Positions 26,781 through 36,456 of a DNA stretch of 64,000 bases are shown here, one piece after another. The DNA lies in assembly GCA_029906195.1 (NCBI GenBank), contig JARWSJ010000001.1, positions 930,001 through 994,000 on the forward strand. The letters are read 5' to 3'. The position numbers were made by a program, and so were the translations under genes. The DNA comes from Chitinophagaceae bacterium 26-R-25. GTDB lineage: Bacteria; Bacteroidota; Bacteroidia; Chitinophagales; Chitinophagaceae. A model generated the notes under the pieces. The model was not told where the DNA came from. It worked only from the letters and a program-made list of their open reading frames with translations, and did not search any database. Each line of letters opens with the position of its first letter. Position 1 is the first letter of the stretch.

Positions 26781-26821
26781 AATTGTGTTTTGTTTTTATT
26801 GTTTGATAATTGTTTGTTTGA

Positions 26822-26988
26822 GAACGGAACGCAGATTTTCATGATTGTCATGATCTGTTATGATTTTTTTGTTTTGAATTCACGATGATTTTAAAACCTA
26901 CCATCTTGCATTTGGAACTTGTTAAGATCTGTAAGACTTGTTTTAAAAATCATGACAATCATCAAAATCATGAGAATCAGCGTTCCGT
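26822..26988. repeat. Hairpin repeat, CGCAGATTTTCATGATTGTCATGA family, copy 2
   Basis: Left arm GGAACGCAGATTTTCATGAT... (26826-26868) pairs with right arm ...CATGACAATCATCAAAATC (26949-26988). It lies upstream of the SPFH gene start and so may overlap its promoter region. Confidence 0.8.
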
Positions 26989-27711
26989 TTTTTTCCGGGC
27001 TATAACCTGCCCATTACACATAATGCGTCGTTTGGTAACATTGCATATATGCGCTCAGGCATAGTTGTTAGCTAGCTTGTACTTGGTTTGCCTTAAATTT
27101 TTGTCAGGAACTGAAGGTGATTGCAGGTAGTACTCGGGAACCGTTTTTTGCGAAAAGAACCGCAATATTATGTTTCATATTCGTAGGAGAAGTGCTCCTT
27201 GTTTGTTTGATGGTGTAAAGATATATCGCGCTATCGCTTCATTGTGAGTGATTTAGGGAGCAGCGGGACTTGCCTAGGGAAGAGCGGAAAAGTATGTGTG
27301 ATGAGTGGTAAATATGGGGTGTTGGGGGCGAGATAGGTGGATAAGCGGGGGAGGGAATTAGGAATTAAGAATTAGGAATTAGGAATTATTGCACCCCGTA
27401 GAGACGCGTTGCACGCGTCTCCTCTAACACCCGCACTGTGTGACATGCATTGGTAGTCTTGCCCACAATTGATTGCTGTTGGCTTAGCCAACAGAATAAT
27501 AAATCCGTCGAAAAAACAATCCGAAATTTTTTATTCTTCCATTATAAAATGCTTTTTGTTTTATGATTGATTGTGAAAAAAGGAGCATTGTTAGAAATTA
27601 TTCTTCTATTTCTTCTTTTATAATATATCATATAATTAGGCAGTTACTCCATCTCAAAAACTATCTTTAATTTGACTAACAAACGATAGTATAATTAAAA
27701 TACAACTTGCC
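26989..27711. other. Long intergenic region upstream of phhA with small repeats
   Basis: I see no gene. It contains a single GAATTAG-word arm (27354-27388), a GTAGAGACGCG...CGCGTCTC hairpin (27398-27422) and a perfect 9-bp palindrome CTGTTGGCT-T-AGCCAACAG at 27476-27494, about 220 bases before phhA. The last 150 bases before phhA are strongly AT-rich and should hold its promoter. Confidence 0.5.
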
Positions 27712-28425
27712 ATGGAACAACAATATGAATTGTACACTTCAGAAGATCGCGAAGTTTGGAAACAGCTTTACACCCGTCAGCACCCACAAGTGGTTCAATA
27801 TGCTTCACAAGCAGTGATTGATGGTATGGAACAATGTGGCTTTAGGGCAGACGAAATTCCCGACTTTAGAAAAGTAAATGAGAATTTATCGCACATTACC
27901 GGCTGGGAGATCTATGCCGTACCGGGTTTGATTGACAATAAACTTTTCTTCGAAAATCTTGCGCTGAAAAAATTCCCCTGTGCCACCTGGCTACGCACGA
28001 TGCAACAACTCGATTATCTCGAAGAACCAGATATGTTCCATGATGTTTTTGGCCATGTGCCTTTATTGACAAATCATGAGTTTACAGGCTTCTTAAGCAA
28101 TCTTGCAGTGACTGCCTTGAAGAATATTGATGATGAAGATTTCATCGAAAGAATGAGCCGCTTGTACTGGTACACAGTTGAGTTTGGATTGATCAGGCAG
28201 AATGGTGAGCTTAAGGCCTACGGTGCAGGAATATTATCATCCATCGGTGAAACAAAATATTCCCTGTTCTCCGATAAGCCTAGACGCGTGCCTTACGATT
28301 TGCATACAATTTTAGATACACCTTATATCAAAGACAAATTCCAGGAAGTGTATTATGTGATCAACTCTTACGAGGAGTTGTTTGCGAGTATTGAGAATTA
28401 TAGTGAGAGCTTGCTTAGTGCTTAA
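27712..28425 (+). CDS. phhA: Phenylalanine 4-monooxygenase
   Basis: A 237-aa single-domain aromatic amino acid hydroxylase. The iron ligands are visible as MFHDVFGHVPLL (His110, His115) and YWYTVEFGL (Glu157). GWEIYAVPGLI and RVPYDLHTILDTPY are also family landmarks. The enzyme converts phenylalanine to tyrosine using oxygen and a tetrahydropterin. No pterin recycling gene (phhB) is adjacent. The gene end, SLLSA followed by TAA, merges into a TTAACGC-word hairpin. Confidence 0.95.
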   Translation: MEQQYELYTSEDREVWKQLYTRQHPQVVQYASQAVIDGMEQCGFRADEIPDFRKVNENLSHITGWEIYAVPGLIDNKLFFENLALKKFPCATWLRTMQQLDYLEEPDMFHDVFGHVPLLTNHEFTGFLSNLAVTALKNIDDEDFIERMSRLYWYTVEFGLIRQNGELKAYGAGILSSIGETKYSLFSDKPRRVPYDLHTILDTPYIKDKFQEVYYVINSYEELFASIENYSESLLSA

Positions 28426-28567
28426 CGCAAAACGCTTAACGCCTAACGCAAAACGCTTAAGGTGTAACTCTCGAAGTTATTCCTTAAGCGTTTCTTTAGT
28501 TGTCCATACTTAACTATTCTGATGCGTACAAACAGCGTTAAGCGTTAGGCATTAAGCGTTCTGCTTA
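28421..28567. repeat. Hairpin repeat, TTAACGC-word family
   Basis: Left arm 28421-28460 (CTTAACGC and AAAACGC words) and right arm 28534-28567. It spans the whole gap between convergent phhA and the hexosaminidase gene; it overlaps both stop codons, so it probably acts as a bidirectional terminator. Confidence 0.75.
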
Positions 28568-30841
28568 ATCCGCCTGTATCTCCGAAACAAATGTCCACGA
28601 CTTATTTCCAGCACCTTGTTTGCCTTCTTCGATAGTGCCGTAGTTTTTTGCTAATACTCGTATATAACGGCAATTGGTATTCGCAAAATCAACTGTGATG
28701 TTGCCCATGTTATAACTTTCGTAAACAACATTTGCAGACTGACCTGCATCGGTGAAATTTTTTCCATCGCTGCTTACCTGTACCTGTACATATTTGGGAG
28801 GATAGATCCAGCTTGCAGGTTGATACAATATGTGAACATTTACTTTCGAAATGTTGTCTGTTTTACCCAAGTCTATTGTTGCATCGCAATCTCCGCCGAA
28901 CCAGCCAAGCCATTCGGGTGAGTTGATGTCTCTTTGTGCCTTCACTCCGTTTACCAATCCGGATGCGCCTCCGTTGCCGCTGTATTTCGGGTCGGGTATT
29001 TTAGTGATGGTAACTTTTTTGCCTGTGGCTTTATTGAAAGAAAAGGTTTGTCGCACTTCTTTGCCCAGTGTTCCATCTGCGTTTTTTACTACAGCGACCA
29101 TTGTTGCATTATTCGTTACCACAATAGGAGATTCATACACAGTGGCTTTGTCAACAGTTGTCTGGTCTGCGTTGTATACCAATAATTTTCCTGATTTGTT
29201 GTTGGTGAATACTTTCCATGAAACGCCATTTCCTCCCGGGCCCGGAGTAACAGCTGTTTGTATGTCGTAGTAAGCTGTGCTGTAATTTGTTTTTTGAAAT
29301 GACAGTTTCTTAAAAACATCAGGCAGTTTTTGCTCGAATTTTTTCCAATCTCTTTTGGACGCAGGGCTCCATAGCACTTCACTTAATGCCGCATAACGGG
29401 GAAACTCCTGGTATTCAACTTTTGAAGGATAGCCGATGTATTCTGTCCACAAATTTGCCTGCGCACCCAACACATGTTTTTGCTGAGACGCATCTAAAAC
29501 AGCAGGAATCGGTTCGTAGCTGTACACTTTTTCCAACGGAATAAAACCGCCGATGGTTACAGAGTCTTCTGTTTTGGTTTGTGCGTAATCAAAGTAAACA
29601 TAGGTGTTCGGCGTCATTATTACATCATGGTTTTGCTTCGCCGCATTGATGCCGCCTTCTTCGCCGCGCCAGCTCATGACGGTTGCATTTGGTGCAATAC
29701 CGCCTTCAAGAATTTCGTCCCAGCCAATGATCTTTTTGCCTTTGCTGTTGATGTATTTTTCCATGCGTTGCACAAAATAACTTTGTAAAGCATGTTCGTC
29801 TGCCAGATGTTGGTCCTTAATTCTCTGCTGGCATTTCGGACATTTTTTCCAACTTGTTTTAGGACATTCATCGCCACCCACATGCACGTATGCTGCTGGG
29901 AACAACGGAATGACTTCATCCAACACATCTTGCAGGAATGTAAAAACGCTATCATTTCCTGCGCAAAAAACATCGTCGAAAACGCCCCATGTCTGCTGTA
30001 CTTTATAAGGGCCGCCGGTGCAGCCAAGATTTGGGTAGGCTGTCAGTGCCGCCGATGCGTGTCCCGGCATTTCTATTTCTGGAATGATGGTGATGTAGCG
30101 GTCAGCAGCATATTTTACCACTTCTTTAATTTGCTCTTGTGTATAGAAACCTCCGTAATGGAGGCTGTCATTTCCGGTACCTGGATAACGGCCAATAATG
30201 GTGCCATCGCGCCATGCGCCTGCTGATGTAAGTTTTGGATATTTTTTTATTTCTACGCGCCAACCCTGATCATCTGTTAAGTGCCAGTGAAAAGTGTTGA
30301 TCTTATACATAGCGAGATAATCAATATACTGTTTTACAAAATCAACGCTAAAGAAGTGACGGCAAACATCGACCATTGCGCCGCGATAAGCAAAGCGTGG
30401 ATGATCATTGATGTCAACCGCAGGAACTTGCAGCGTTTTTGACGCTACGGGCGGAAGCAATTGTATTAAGGTTTGTATGCCATAAAAAGTGCCTTGTGCA
30501 TTGTCGCCGGCGATGTAGACATTCTTGCTGTTTACATTCATGACATAAGCTCCCGGAATAGGATATTCCATTTTCTCGTAGTTGAGTACAATGCTGTTTT
30601 TGGCAGTGTTGCTGCTGCTTGCAACCTTCAGCTGAAAGCCATAATATTTCTCCAGATAGGCGTTGAAAAATGACGCTGCATTCTCTAAACCCGTTCCTTG
30701 CATAACAATGGTTGTGGAAGGAGTGATTGTAAAGTCAGCTTTAGAAGCCTTTATTTCCGCGGGTTCGGGGATGATGCTTTGTGCATTTAGTTGTAATAAA
30801 CTGATTGTCAGGATTGCCGACGCGAGAATGTTTTTCATCAT
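28565..30841 (-). CDS. Beta-N-acetylhexosaminidase, GH20
   Basis: A secreted exo-glycosidase of about 758 aa, signal peptide ending LLQLNAQ. The GH20b domain (about 20-150) precedes the catalytic barrel with HLTDDQGWRVEIKKYPKL and the catalytic pair Asp-Glu in HVGGDECPKTSW. A C-terminal F5/8 type C (CBM32-like) domain (about 620-758) may bind galactose or GlcNAc. It trims terminal GlcNAc or GalNAc from chitin oligosaccharides or glycans. The frame extends to 30865, but the second ATG pair (30841) fits the signal peptide better. Confidence 0.92.
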   Translation of the reverse strand: MMKNILASAILTISLLQLNAQSIIPEPAEIKASKADFTITPSTTIVMQGTGLENAASFFNAYLEKYYGFQLKVASSSNTAKNSIVLNYEKMEYPIPGAYVMNVNSKNVYIAGDNAQGTFYGIQTLIQLLPPVASKTLQVPAVDINDHPRFAYRGAMVDVCRHFFSVDFVKQYIDYLAMYKINTFHWHLTDDQGWRVEIKKYPKLTSAGAWRDGTIIGRYPGTGNDSLHYGGFYTQEQIKEVVKYAADRYITIIPEIEMPGHASAALTAYPNLGCTGGPYKVQQTWGVFDDVFCAGNDSVFTFLQDVLDEVIPLFPAAYVHVGGDECPKTSWKKCPKCQQRIKDQHLADEHALQSYFVQRMEKYINSKGKKIIGWDEILEGGIAPNATVMSWRGEEGGINAAKQNHDVIMTPNTYVYFDYAQTKTEDSVTIGGFIPLEKVYSYEPIPAVLDASQQKHVLGAQANLWTEYIGYPSKVEYQEFPRYAALSEVLWSPASKRDWKKFEQKLPDVFKKLSFQKTNYSTAYYDIQTAVTPGPGGNGVSWKVFTNNKSGKLLVYNADQTTVDKATVYESPIVVTNNATMVAVVKNADGTLGKEVRQTFSFNKATGKKVTITKIPDPKYSGNGGASGLVNGVKAQRDINSPEWLGWFGGDCDATIDLGKTDNISKVNVHILYQPASWIYPPKYVQVQVSSDGKNFTDAGQSANVVYESYNMGNITVDFANTNCRYIRVLAKNYGTIEEGKQGAGNKSWTFVSEIQAD

Positions 30842-30905
30842 GTTGGTTTTGCAATATCCGCACAATTTAAGCTGTTTTAAAAGCCTTCAGGTAATTTGAA
30901 AGCCT

Positions 30906-31865
30906 TTATTTTTTGTTTGCTTTTGCGTAGGTGTTTATTTTATGCATTTCAAGAATAGTGGTTTTCCCATCATGGCTTTCACGATACATCGGAACAAATT
31001 TTACGTCAAATTCAACTTCGTCATAGGTGTAAGAAGTGCGTTGCAGAACGTTTGTAGAATAAACATCGTTGAATGCTCTCACCAGTACATATATCTCAAA
31101 ATCGGCAGTCTTGAGGTCATCAAAACTATAACCGTAAATAGGACTTTGATCGTTGATGGGATGCACAACGGTAAAATTCATCGGTAAAGAATCTGCCTGT
31201 TTTCGTTCCAGCGGAAGGTCGAAAAATTTGTAGATATTTTCGCCATTCTCATTCGATAGCAAGGCCAGGCTCACTTTTACTTCCACGTTTGTAAGTGTGT
31301 GGCCGTCTTTGTAGCATGCGAAGCGAAACATCAAGCCCGTAATATCCTGGTAAGGCGCAATCACAGCATTGTCGCTAAATGAAAGAAAGGCCCTGGGTTT
31401 GGCGAAACGGCCAAAGAATAAACCGGTCGCTATGGCAAACGAAAGAAAACCAGTCATTGCCTCGAAAGCGGCAACAATATTGCTTCCGTCGCTGATGGGA
31501 TTTACGCGGCCATAGCCAACCGTCGTAAATGTTTCGGTACTGAAGAAAAAAATCTCTTTTATCCTTGACCATTTATCTGTGCTTAAATATCCCTGCAAAC
31601 CATTGATGCCGATTGCCAGGTATATCAATGTATAAGCCAGGTTGATCGTTATGAAAAATGCAACGAGGACAATTGCAAATTTCCAGCTGGGCATATTAAT
31701 GAGTAAATGATAAACATTAAAGCGTTTGAAAAAAGGCACGCCTTCTCTTTGCAGGTTGAAGCTGCCGTCTTTGTTAATAAAACGTCCGCCATAGCTACTG
31801 GCGTTTGTTCCAAAACCTGTATCATTATTGGTTTTGGAAAAAGGATTGAGTTTATGTAAGGCCAT
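30906..31865 (-). CDS. Inward-rectifier (Kir/KirBac-type) potassium channel
   Basis: A 319-aa protein with two membrane helices (about 62-85 and 130-155) around a pore loop holding FTTVGYGRVNP, the potassium selectivity filter. The cytoplasmic C-terminal half (LMFRFACYKDGHTLTNVEVKVSLAL onward) matches the immunoglobulin-like Kir domain. It would conduct potassium across the inner membrane under ligand control. No neighbour suggests a specific partner. Confidence 0.92.
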   Translation of the reverse strand: MALHKLNPFSKTNNDTGFGTNASSYGGRFINKDGSFNLQREGVPFFKRFNVYHLLINMPSWKFAIVLVAFFITINLAYTLIYLAIGINGLQGYLSTDKWSRIKEIFFFSTETFTTVGYGRVNPISDGSNIVAAFEAMTGFLSFAIATGLFFGRFAKPRAFLSFSDNAVIAPYQDITGLMFRFACYKDGHTLTNVEVKVSLALLSNENGENIYKFFDLPLERKQADSLPMNFTVVHPINDQSPIYGYSFDDLKTADFEIYVLVRAFNDVYSTNVLQRTSYTYDEVEFDVKFVPMYRESHDGKTTILEMHKINTYAKANKK

Positions 31866-31932
31866 AGTAAGCGTTGTTGAAATTGCAATGTAATATTAAC
31901 GAAAAGCCGCGAAACGAAGGTTGTGCATCGCA

Positions 31933-31960
31933 TTGCAAAAAAAAGAAGGCCGGAGCCTTC
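31933..31960 (-). terminator. Rho-independent terminator of the IPT/TIG protein gene
   Basis: GAAGGC (31945-31950) pairs with GCCTTC (31955-31960), with an eight-base A run at 31937-31944 giving a T run on the minus strand. It lies 30 bases past the stop at 31990. Confidence 0.75.
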
Positions 31961-31989
31961 TTTTCTATAACGAGTCATTCTGATTATTT

Positions 31990-34518
31990 CTACTGAACGA
32001 GAACAGTTTTGCTAAATGTTTGTTCGCCGTTGTTCCAGATCAGTGTGTAAGTGCCACTGCTTAAGCCTTTCAAGTCGATGCTTGTTTCTTTGGTCCCTTT
32101 TGCAACAGAAAGTTGTTTGATGACTTTTCCATTGACATCTATGATTCTTATTGTGATGTTGTTTTTTATAAAAGGATGGGAAACTTTGATGAAAGTGCTG
32201 GCTGGATTAGGGTATAACAACAGTCCTGCATTGTTAGCAAATGCAATCACCTTTACTACTTTGCTATAACCAAATTTGCCGTCAATGTCTATCATTTTTA
32301 GGCGATAATAGGAAGCGCCTTCTGTCGCAATATTGTCTATGAAAGAATATGAAGTCTTACTGGCTTCAGAACCGTTTGCGTTTACAGTGCCACGTGTTGC
32401 AAATTGTCTTCCATCATCACTCTTTTGAATTTCGAAACGGTCGACCTTTATTTCACTCGTTGTTGTCCAGCGCAATGTAACTGCATCGCTCGTTGGGTTT
32501 GCAGTAAAGCTCAGTAGCTTCAAAGGAAGTATTGAGCTGTTTGTTCCGATAAAGAATCCGCTGAAGCCAGTTACGTCAAATGTGACTTCCCACAGGTTGG
32601 TATTGCTGTTCCAAACGATGTTGTTGTCATCAGGATCGATTTCAATGCCATGTTCATCATAAGTGCCGGGCACACTAGTGGCACTGAATCCGTGATACTG
32701 ATAAATTTTCAGGTTTGCTTTACCGTTAGCATCGCCCGGAGAAGCCGGCAGGCGAAGACCTGTCGTATAAAAGTTGTTGTAGTTATCGAAGTCTTCCTGG
32801 AAGAAATACAACGTAATTGTTGCCGTTGCTGTAGAGGCATTGTTAGCTGGCTCTATGTCGTAATGTCGTTGCACATAAGGCAGGCCGTTATAAGTTTGCA
32901 CCGTGCTGTCAACAGATATTTTTGTTGTTAAAGGCCCTGATACAGGATTAGCGCCGGAAGGAGCTACTTCAGGTTCGATCTGGCCGTCGAATGCAAAAGC
33001 ATTGACGGAAGGAACACCCTCATTCGACGAAGACATAACGGTTATTGGTCCGCTATATGCAGAATCTACGGTAAACGTAATAATCGAATCTGAAATTACG
33101 TTGAACGGATATTTAGTTTTTTGGCCAATGAGAAGTTTGTTCGCAGAAGTAAAATGGGTTCCCCTCACTGTAACTACAGTTCCTACGGTGCCAACAAGTG
33201 GAGAGAACGAAGCGACTGTTGGAATACCCGTTACTGTAAACCCTCCGAGAGTAATTGAGCCCGCCGGGTTTGTAACAGAAACTTCTCCGCTTGCACCTTG
33301 ACCCACCACAGCCCAGATTACGTTGTCACTGCCCACAAGAAATGAAGCCGGAACGCCTCCAAACGATACGGAGGTGGCAAAACTAAAATTGGAGCCATTT
33401 ATCATAATAGTGTCTCCGCTTTTCGCTTGTGTAGGTGAAAAAGAAGTCAACGTTGGTGGTGCAATAAACGTAAATCCCCCCAGCGAATCATGTCCGTCAG
33501 GACTATTAACGAATACATGCCCTGTTTTTCCTGAACCCACGGTTGCCACGACCTGCGTCGGTGAAATGATCTGGAAAGAACCCGCACTTACGTATTCAAA
33601 AGACACGCTGCTCAGGTTGTTGAGGTTGGTGCCGTTGATGGTGATTTGGGTACCTGCAGCGCCTTCTTTCGGCGTGAATGATGTTATCTTCGGTGCTTGG
33701 GATGGCATTGTAAAACCAGCCAAAGAAGTATCCCCAAAGTTGCTGAATACCGTTACATAGCCGGAGTTTCCATTGTCCACCACTGCATTTATGGTAGTGG
33801 AATTTTCAATGGAAAACGATCTTGCCGGCACGTTACCAAAGGCTACATTCGTTACATCATTAAAATAGTTGCCTCTTATTGTAACGGTCGTTCCCGGCGC
33901 TGCCGTTGTTGGTGTAAACGATATTATGCGAGGTCGCGGCTGCGCATAGGTGAATCCGTTTATCGAATCTACGCCTGTGGCAGTAGTAACTTTGACAGCG
34001 CCGCTGGCGCCACTGCCAACAGTGGCTTTAATGAGATTTGTTGTGATTATTGTAAACTGAGCTGCTTCGACGCCTCCAAAGGTTACGCTCGTTACATCCG
34101 CGAAGTTGCCACCGTAGATATTTACTGTCGATCCGTTAATTCCCCTGTCTTCATCAAAGCCAGATATTTTAGGTGCAGATGCCGGTAAATAAGAGAACGG
34201 AGCCAGGGAGTCGTTCACCCATTGGTTGTCGATATCGTAAGCATAAATAACCGCGCCAGCACCTGATGGCACACTTACACGTATCATTGTATCATTATAA
34301 ATGGTGAGTGAGTCACCTTTTTTACTTCCAAAATAGATGTCCTTAACTCGCGTAAGGTTAGTGCCAGTAATTGTGATCATGTAACCGGGTCTTGCGGATT
34401 GAGGGCTGAAACTAACAAGATCAGGCGTTTGTGATTGGGCATTTTGTAAGTAAAGAATGCCAATAAAAAGAAAGAATAGCTTTAGAATTGGGCTACGAGG
34501 GTAAAAAGTCTTCATCAA
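31990..34518 (-). CDS. Secreted T9SS protein with IPT/TIG repeats
   Basis: This 842-aa protein starts with a signal peptide (ending YLQNAQSQ). About six IPT/TIG immunoglobulin-like units (about 30-510) carry recurring words such as FTPTTAAPGTTVTIRGNYF and TNVAFGNVPARSF. A further domain follows (about 515-660), then a fibronectin-like segment (LKLLSFTANPTSDAVTLRW). It ends with a type A T9SS sorting domain (LLYPNPASTF to KTVLVQ). It is probably a surface adhesin or matrix protein; no enzyme domain is seen. It is read toward a good terminator. Confidence 0.88.
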   Translation of the reverse strand: MMKTFYPRSPILKLFFLFIGILYLQNAQSQTPDLVSFSPQSARPGYMITITGTNLTRVKDIYFGSKKGDSLTIYNDTMIRVSVPSGAGAVIYAYDIDNQWVNDSLAPFSYLPASAPKISGFDEDRGINGSTVNIYGGNFADVTSVTFGGVEAAQFTIITTNLIKATVGSGASGAVKVTTATGVDSINGFTYAQPRPRIISFTPTTAAPGTTVTIRGNYFNDVTNVAFGNVPARSFSIENSTTINAVVDNGNSGYVTVFSNFGDTSLAGFTMPSQAPKITSFTPKEGAAGTQITINGTNLNNLSSVSFEYVSAGSFQIISPTQVVATVGSGKTGHVFVNSPDGHDSLGGFTFIAPPTLTSFSPTQAKSGDTIMINGSNFSFATSVSFGGVPASFLVGSDNVIWAVVGQGASGEVSVTNPAGSITLGGFTVTGIPTVASFSPLVGTVGTVVTVRGTHFTSANKLLIGQKTKYPFNVISDSIITFTVDSAYSGPITVMSSSNEGVPSVNAFAFDGQIEPEVAPSGANPVSGPLTTKISVDSTVQTYNGLPYVQRHYDIEPANNASTATATITLYFFQEDFDNYNNFYTTGLRLPASPGDANGKANLKIYQYHGFSATSVPGTYDEHGIEIDPDDNNIVWNSNTNLWEVTFDVTGFSGFFIGTNSSILPLKLLSFTANPTSDAVTLRWTTTSEIKVDRFEIQKSDDGRQFATRGTVNANGSEASKTSYSFIDNIATEGASYYRLKMIDIDGKFGYSKVVKVIAFANNAGLLLYPNPASTFIKVSHPFIKNNITIRIIDVNGKVIKQLSVAKGTKETSIDLKGLSSGTYTLIWNNGEQTFSKTVLVQ

Positions 34519-34698
34519 AGGTTTAATTTTATTTAGTCAATAAGGGAAAATCCGTTGGTTTAGGATGGTGCAAAATAAAATAAACAGGTTAAATAAGAAA
34601 AAATAAAAAATGACCACGATAAACTGGCGATTATGTCGCTTTATGCCCAATCTGAATTTTTAAATTGACCTTTACTTAAACATAAGTTCTACTACTAC

Positions 34699-35439
34699 AT
34701 GATAAAAAAAATAGCGAGTGTTGGTCTGTTTGTTTTGGCAGGTATTTGCGCTGCGGCGCAAAGCAAACCCAAGCCTTTGCAAATAGAGTATGTTGCAGGA
34801 AACGTCTACGTTTATACGACCTATAGCTTGTTAGGAGATACATGGTTTCCGGCAAACGCGATGTATGTTGTTACTTCGAAAGGTGTTGTAATGATCGATA
34901 CACCGTGGGATACGACACAGTTTCAACCTTTGCTGGATAGCATCCAGGCGAGGCATCACAAGAAAGTTGTTGTTTGCATCTCGACACATTTTCACGATGA
35001 CCGAACCATTGGTGTTGACTTTTTGAAGACAAAAGGTGTGAAAACATTTTGTTCCAAAACGACGTACGATTCATGCAAAACGAGAGGGGAGCGACTGCCG
35101 CAATTTTATTTCACAAAAGATACAACGTTTAATGTAGGAGAATACGCCATTCAAACTTACTACGCCGGTGCCGGGCATACAAATGACAACATTGTGATTT
35201 GGGTGCCGAAAGAAAAAGTGTTGTATGGCGGATGTTTGATCAAAAGTACAGATGCCATTGATCTCGGAAATCTAAAAGACGCAAATGTCAAAGCATGGCC
35301 TGCAACAATGCAAAATCTTAAACGAAAATTTCCTGATCCAAAGTTTGTAATTCCGGGGCATCAGGGATGGAAAGACAAAAGATCGATTGATCATACGCTT
35401 CAGTTGATAAAGGATTATAAATTGGACAAGAAGGACTAG
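34699..35439 (+). CDS. Subclass B1 metallo-beta-lactamase
   Basis: A 246-aa periplasmic enzyme with a signal peptide ending CAAAQ. All six zinc ligands of subclass B1 are present: His97, His99 and Asp101 in STHFHDDRTIG, His160 in AGAGHTNDN, Cys179 in YGGCLIKS and His221 in PGHQGW. Asp in WDTTQF-type loop MIDTPWD is also typical. It would hydrolyse beta-lactams including carbapenems. It is likely an intrinsic chromosomal gene, since no mobile element flanks it. Confidence 0.93.
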   Translation: MIKKIASVGLFVLAGICAAAQSKPKPLQIEYVAGNVYVYTTYSLLGDTWFPANAMYVVTSKGVVMIDTPWDTTQFQPLLDSIQARHHKKVVVCISTHFHDDRTIGVDFLKTKGVKTFCSKTTYDSCKTRGERLPQFYFTKDTTFNVGEYAIQTYYAGAGHTNDNIVIWVPKEKVLYGGCLIKSTDAIDLGNLKDANVKAWPATMQNLKRKFPDPKFVIPGHQGWKDKRSIDHTLQLIKDYKLDKKD

Positions 35440-35510
35440 CCGGTTTTACTTCGGGTGGTTCTGGGTCCCCGATTAGAATTGAATTACCACCTCCGCAGTC
35501 GTTGACAAAG

Positions 35511-36344
35511 CTATGCTGGTTTAGGTTCTACCTTTTTACTAGCGACAGCTTTTGCACCGGCTTCAATATCAGACTTTGTAAAGTCTTTCTTTTTGTAAGT
35601 ATACAATGCATTTATAACTTTTGATGGCCGTTTCCATTCAAACAAATGAATGAGCCAGAGCGTGAAACGTAAAATACCTTTAGCGCTTACGAGTCCTTCT
35701 GCAAGTTTTGTGATTGTTTTGTCGCGGTCAGTAATACAATTGTTGAACACCGCTCCTTGTTTGGAATGCAGATCTTCTGCAAAACACCATGCACCATCTC
35801 GTGCATTGGCAATGCTAAACTGTATGATGATGGCATTGTAGTTGGTTGCATGTAATCCCATTAATGAAAGCAATGGAGATACCCGTGTTATTTCATTCAT
35901 TACTTCGTAGGTCAAAGAAGCAATGATGGAATTGATAGCGGCGAAATCTTTTTGTATGGTTGGCAAAGAAGCACCATTTGTAGTTTGTACAGCCGCAATG
36001 CCAAGATCAAGGTTGATATGTGCATTAATGCCGAGTAATAAATGTTGCAATACCAATGCGCGGCGCTTTCCGACTGTAGTAAAAGCAATCTCCCAGGAGC
36101 CGGTTGGTTTGATATTGTTTTTCCATTGTTCGTATGCACCGAGATAACGGTTTGCAAACATTACGTCGAGCTGTTCCATTCTTGCACCATCTTCAAATTC
36201 ACCATTTTTGATGCCGAGTTTCACCTGGTAAGTTACTTTGTGATATAAGGCAGCGAAATAGCCTGCGCGGTTGTTGGTGGTTATTGATTCTTCGATGATC
36301 GCTTCAAGGGTTGTTAAGACTTCATCAATGGTGTTTGCTTGCAT
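35511..36344 (-). CDS. DUF5995 family protein
   Basis: A 277-aa soluble protein from the ATG at 36344 (the frame stays open to 36422 but an upstream start would add a cysteine-rich stretch with no coding logic). Residues such as YFAALYHKVTYQVKLGI, DVMFANRYLGAYEQW and QHLLLGINAHINLDLGIA match DUF5995, a helical family of unknown function that has the HxxH-rich appearance of a metal-binding helical bundle. No partner is evident. Confidence 0.8.
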   Translation of the reverse strand: MQANTIDEVLTTLEAIIEESITTNNRAGYFAALYHKVTYQVKLGIKNGEFEDGARMEQLDVMFANRYLGAYEQWKNNIKPTGSWEIAFTTVGKRRALVLQHLLLGINAHINLDLGIAAVQTTNGASLPTIQKDFAAINSIIASLTYEVMNEITRVSPLLSLMGLHATNYNAIIIQFSIANARDGAWCFAEDLHSKQGAVFNNCITDRDKTITKLAEGLVSAKGILRFTLWLIHLFEWKRPSKVINALYTYKKKDFTKSDIEAGAKAVASKKVEPKPA

Positions 36345-36456
36345 ATGGCGCTGAGTTTGGGTTATTGTGTTTGTTGAACAAAATTTACAGCAAATAGTTC
36401 TGACACGCTGAAAGCCGGACAAAAGCCCATGCCTTAAAAAAAGCTATATTTATAAC

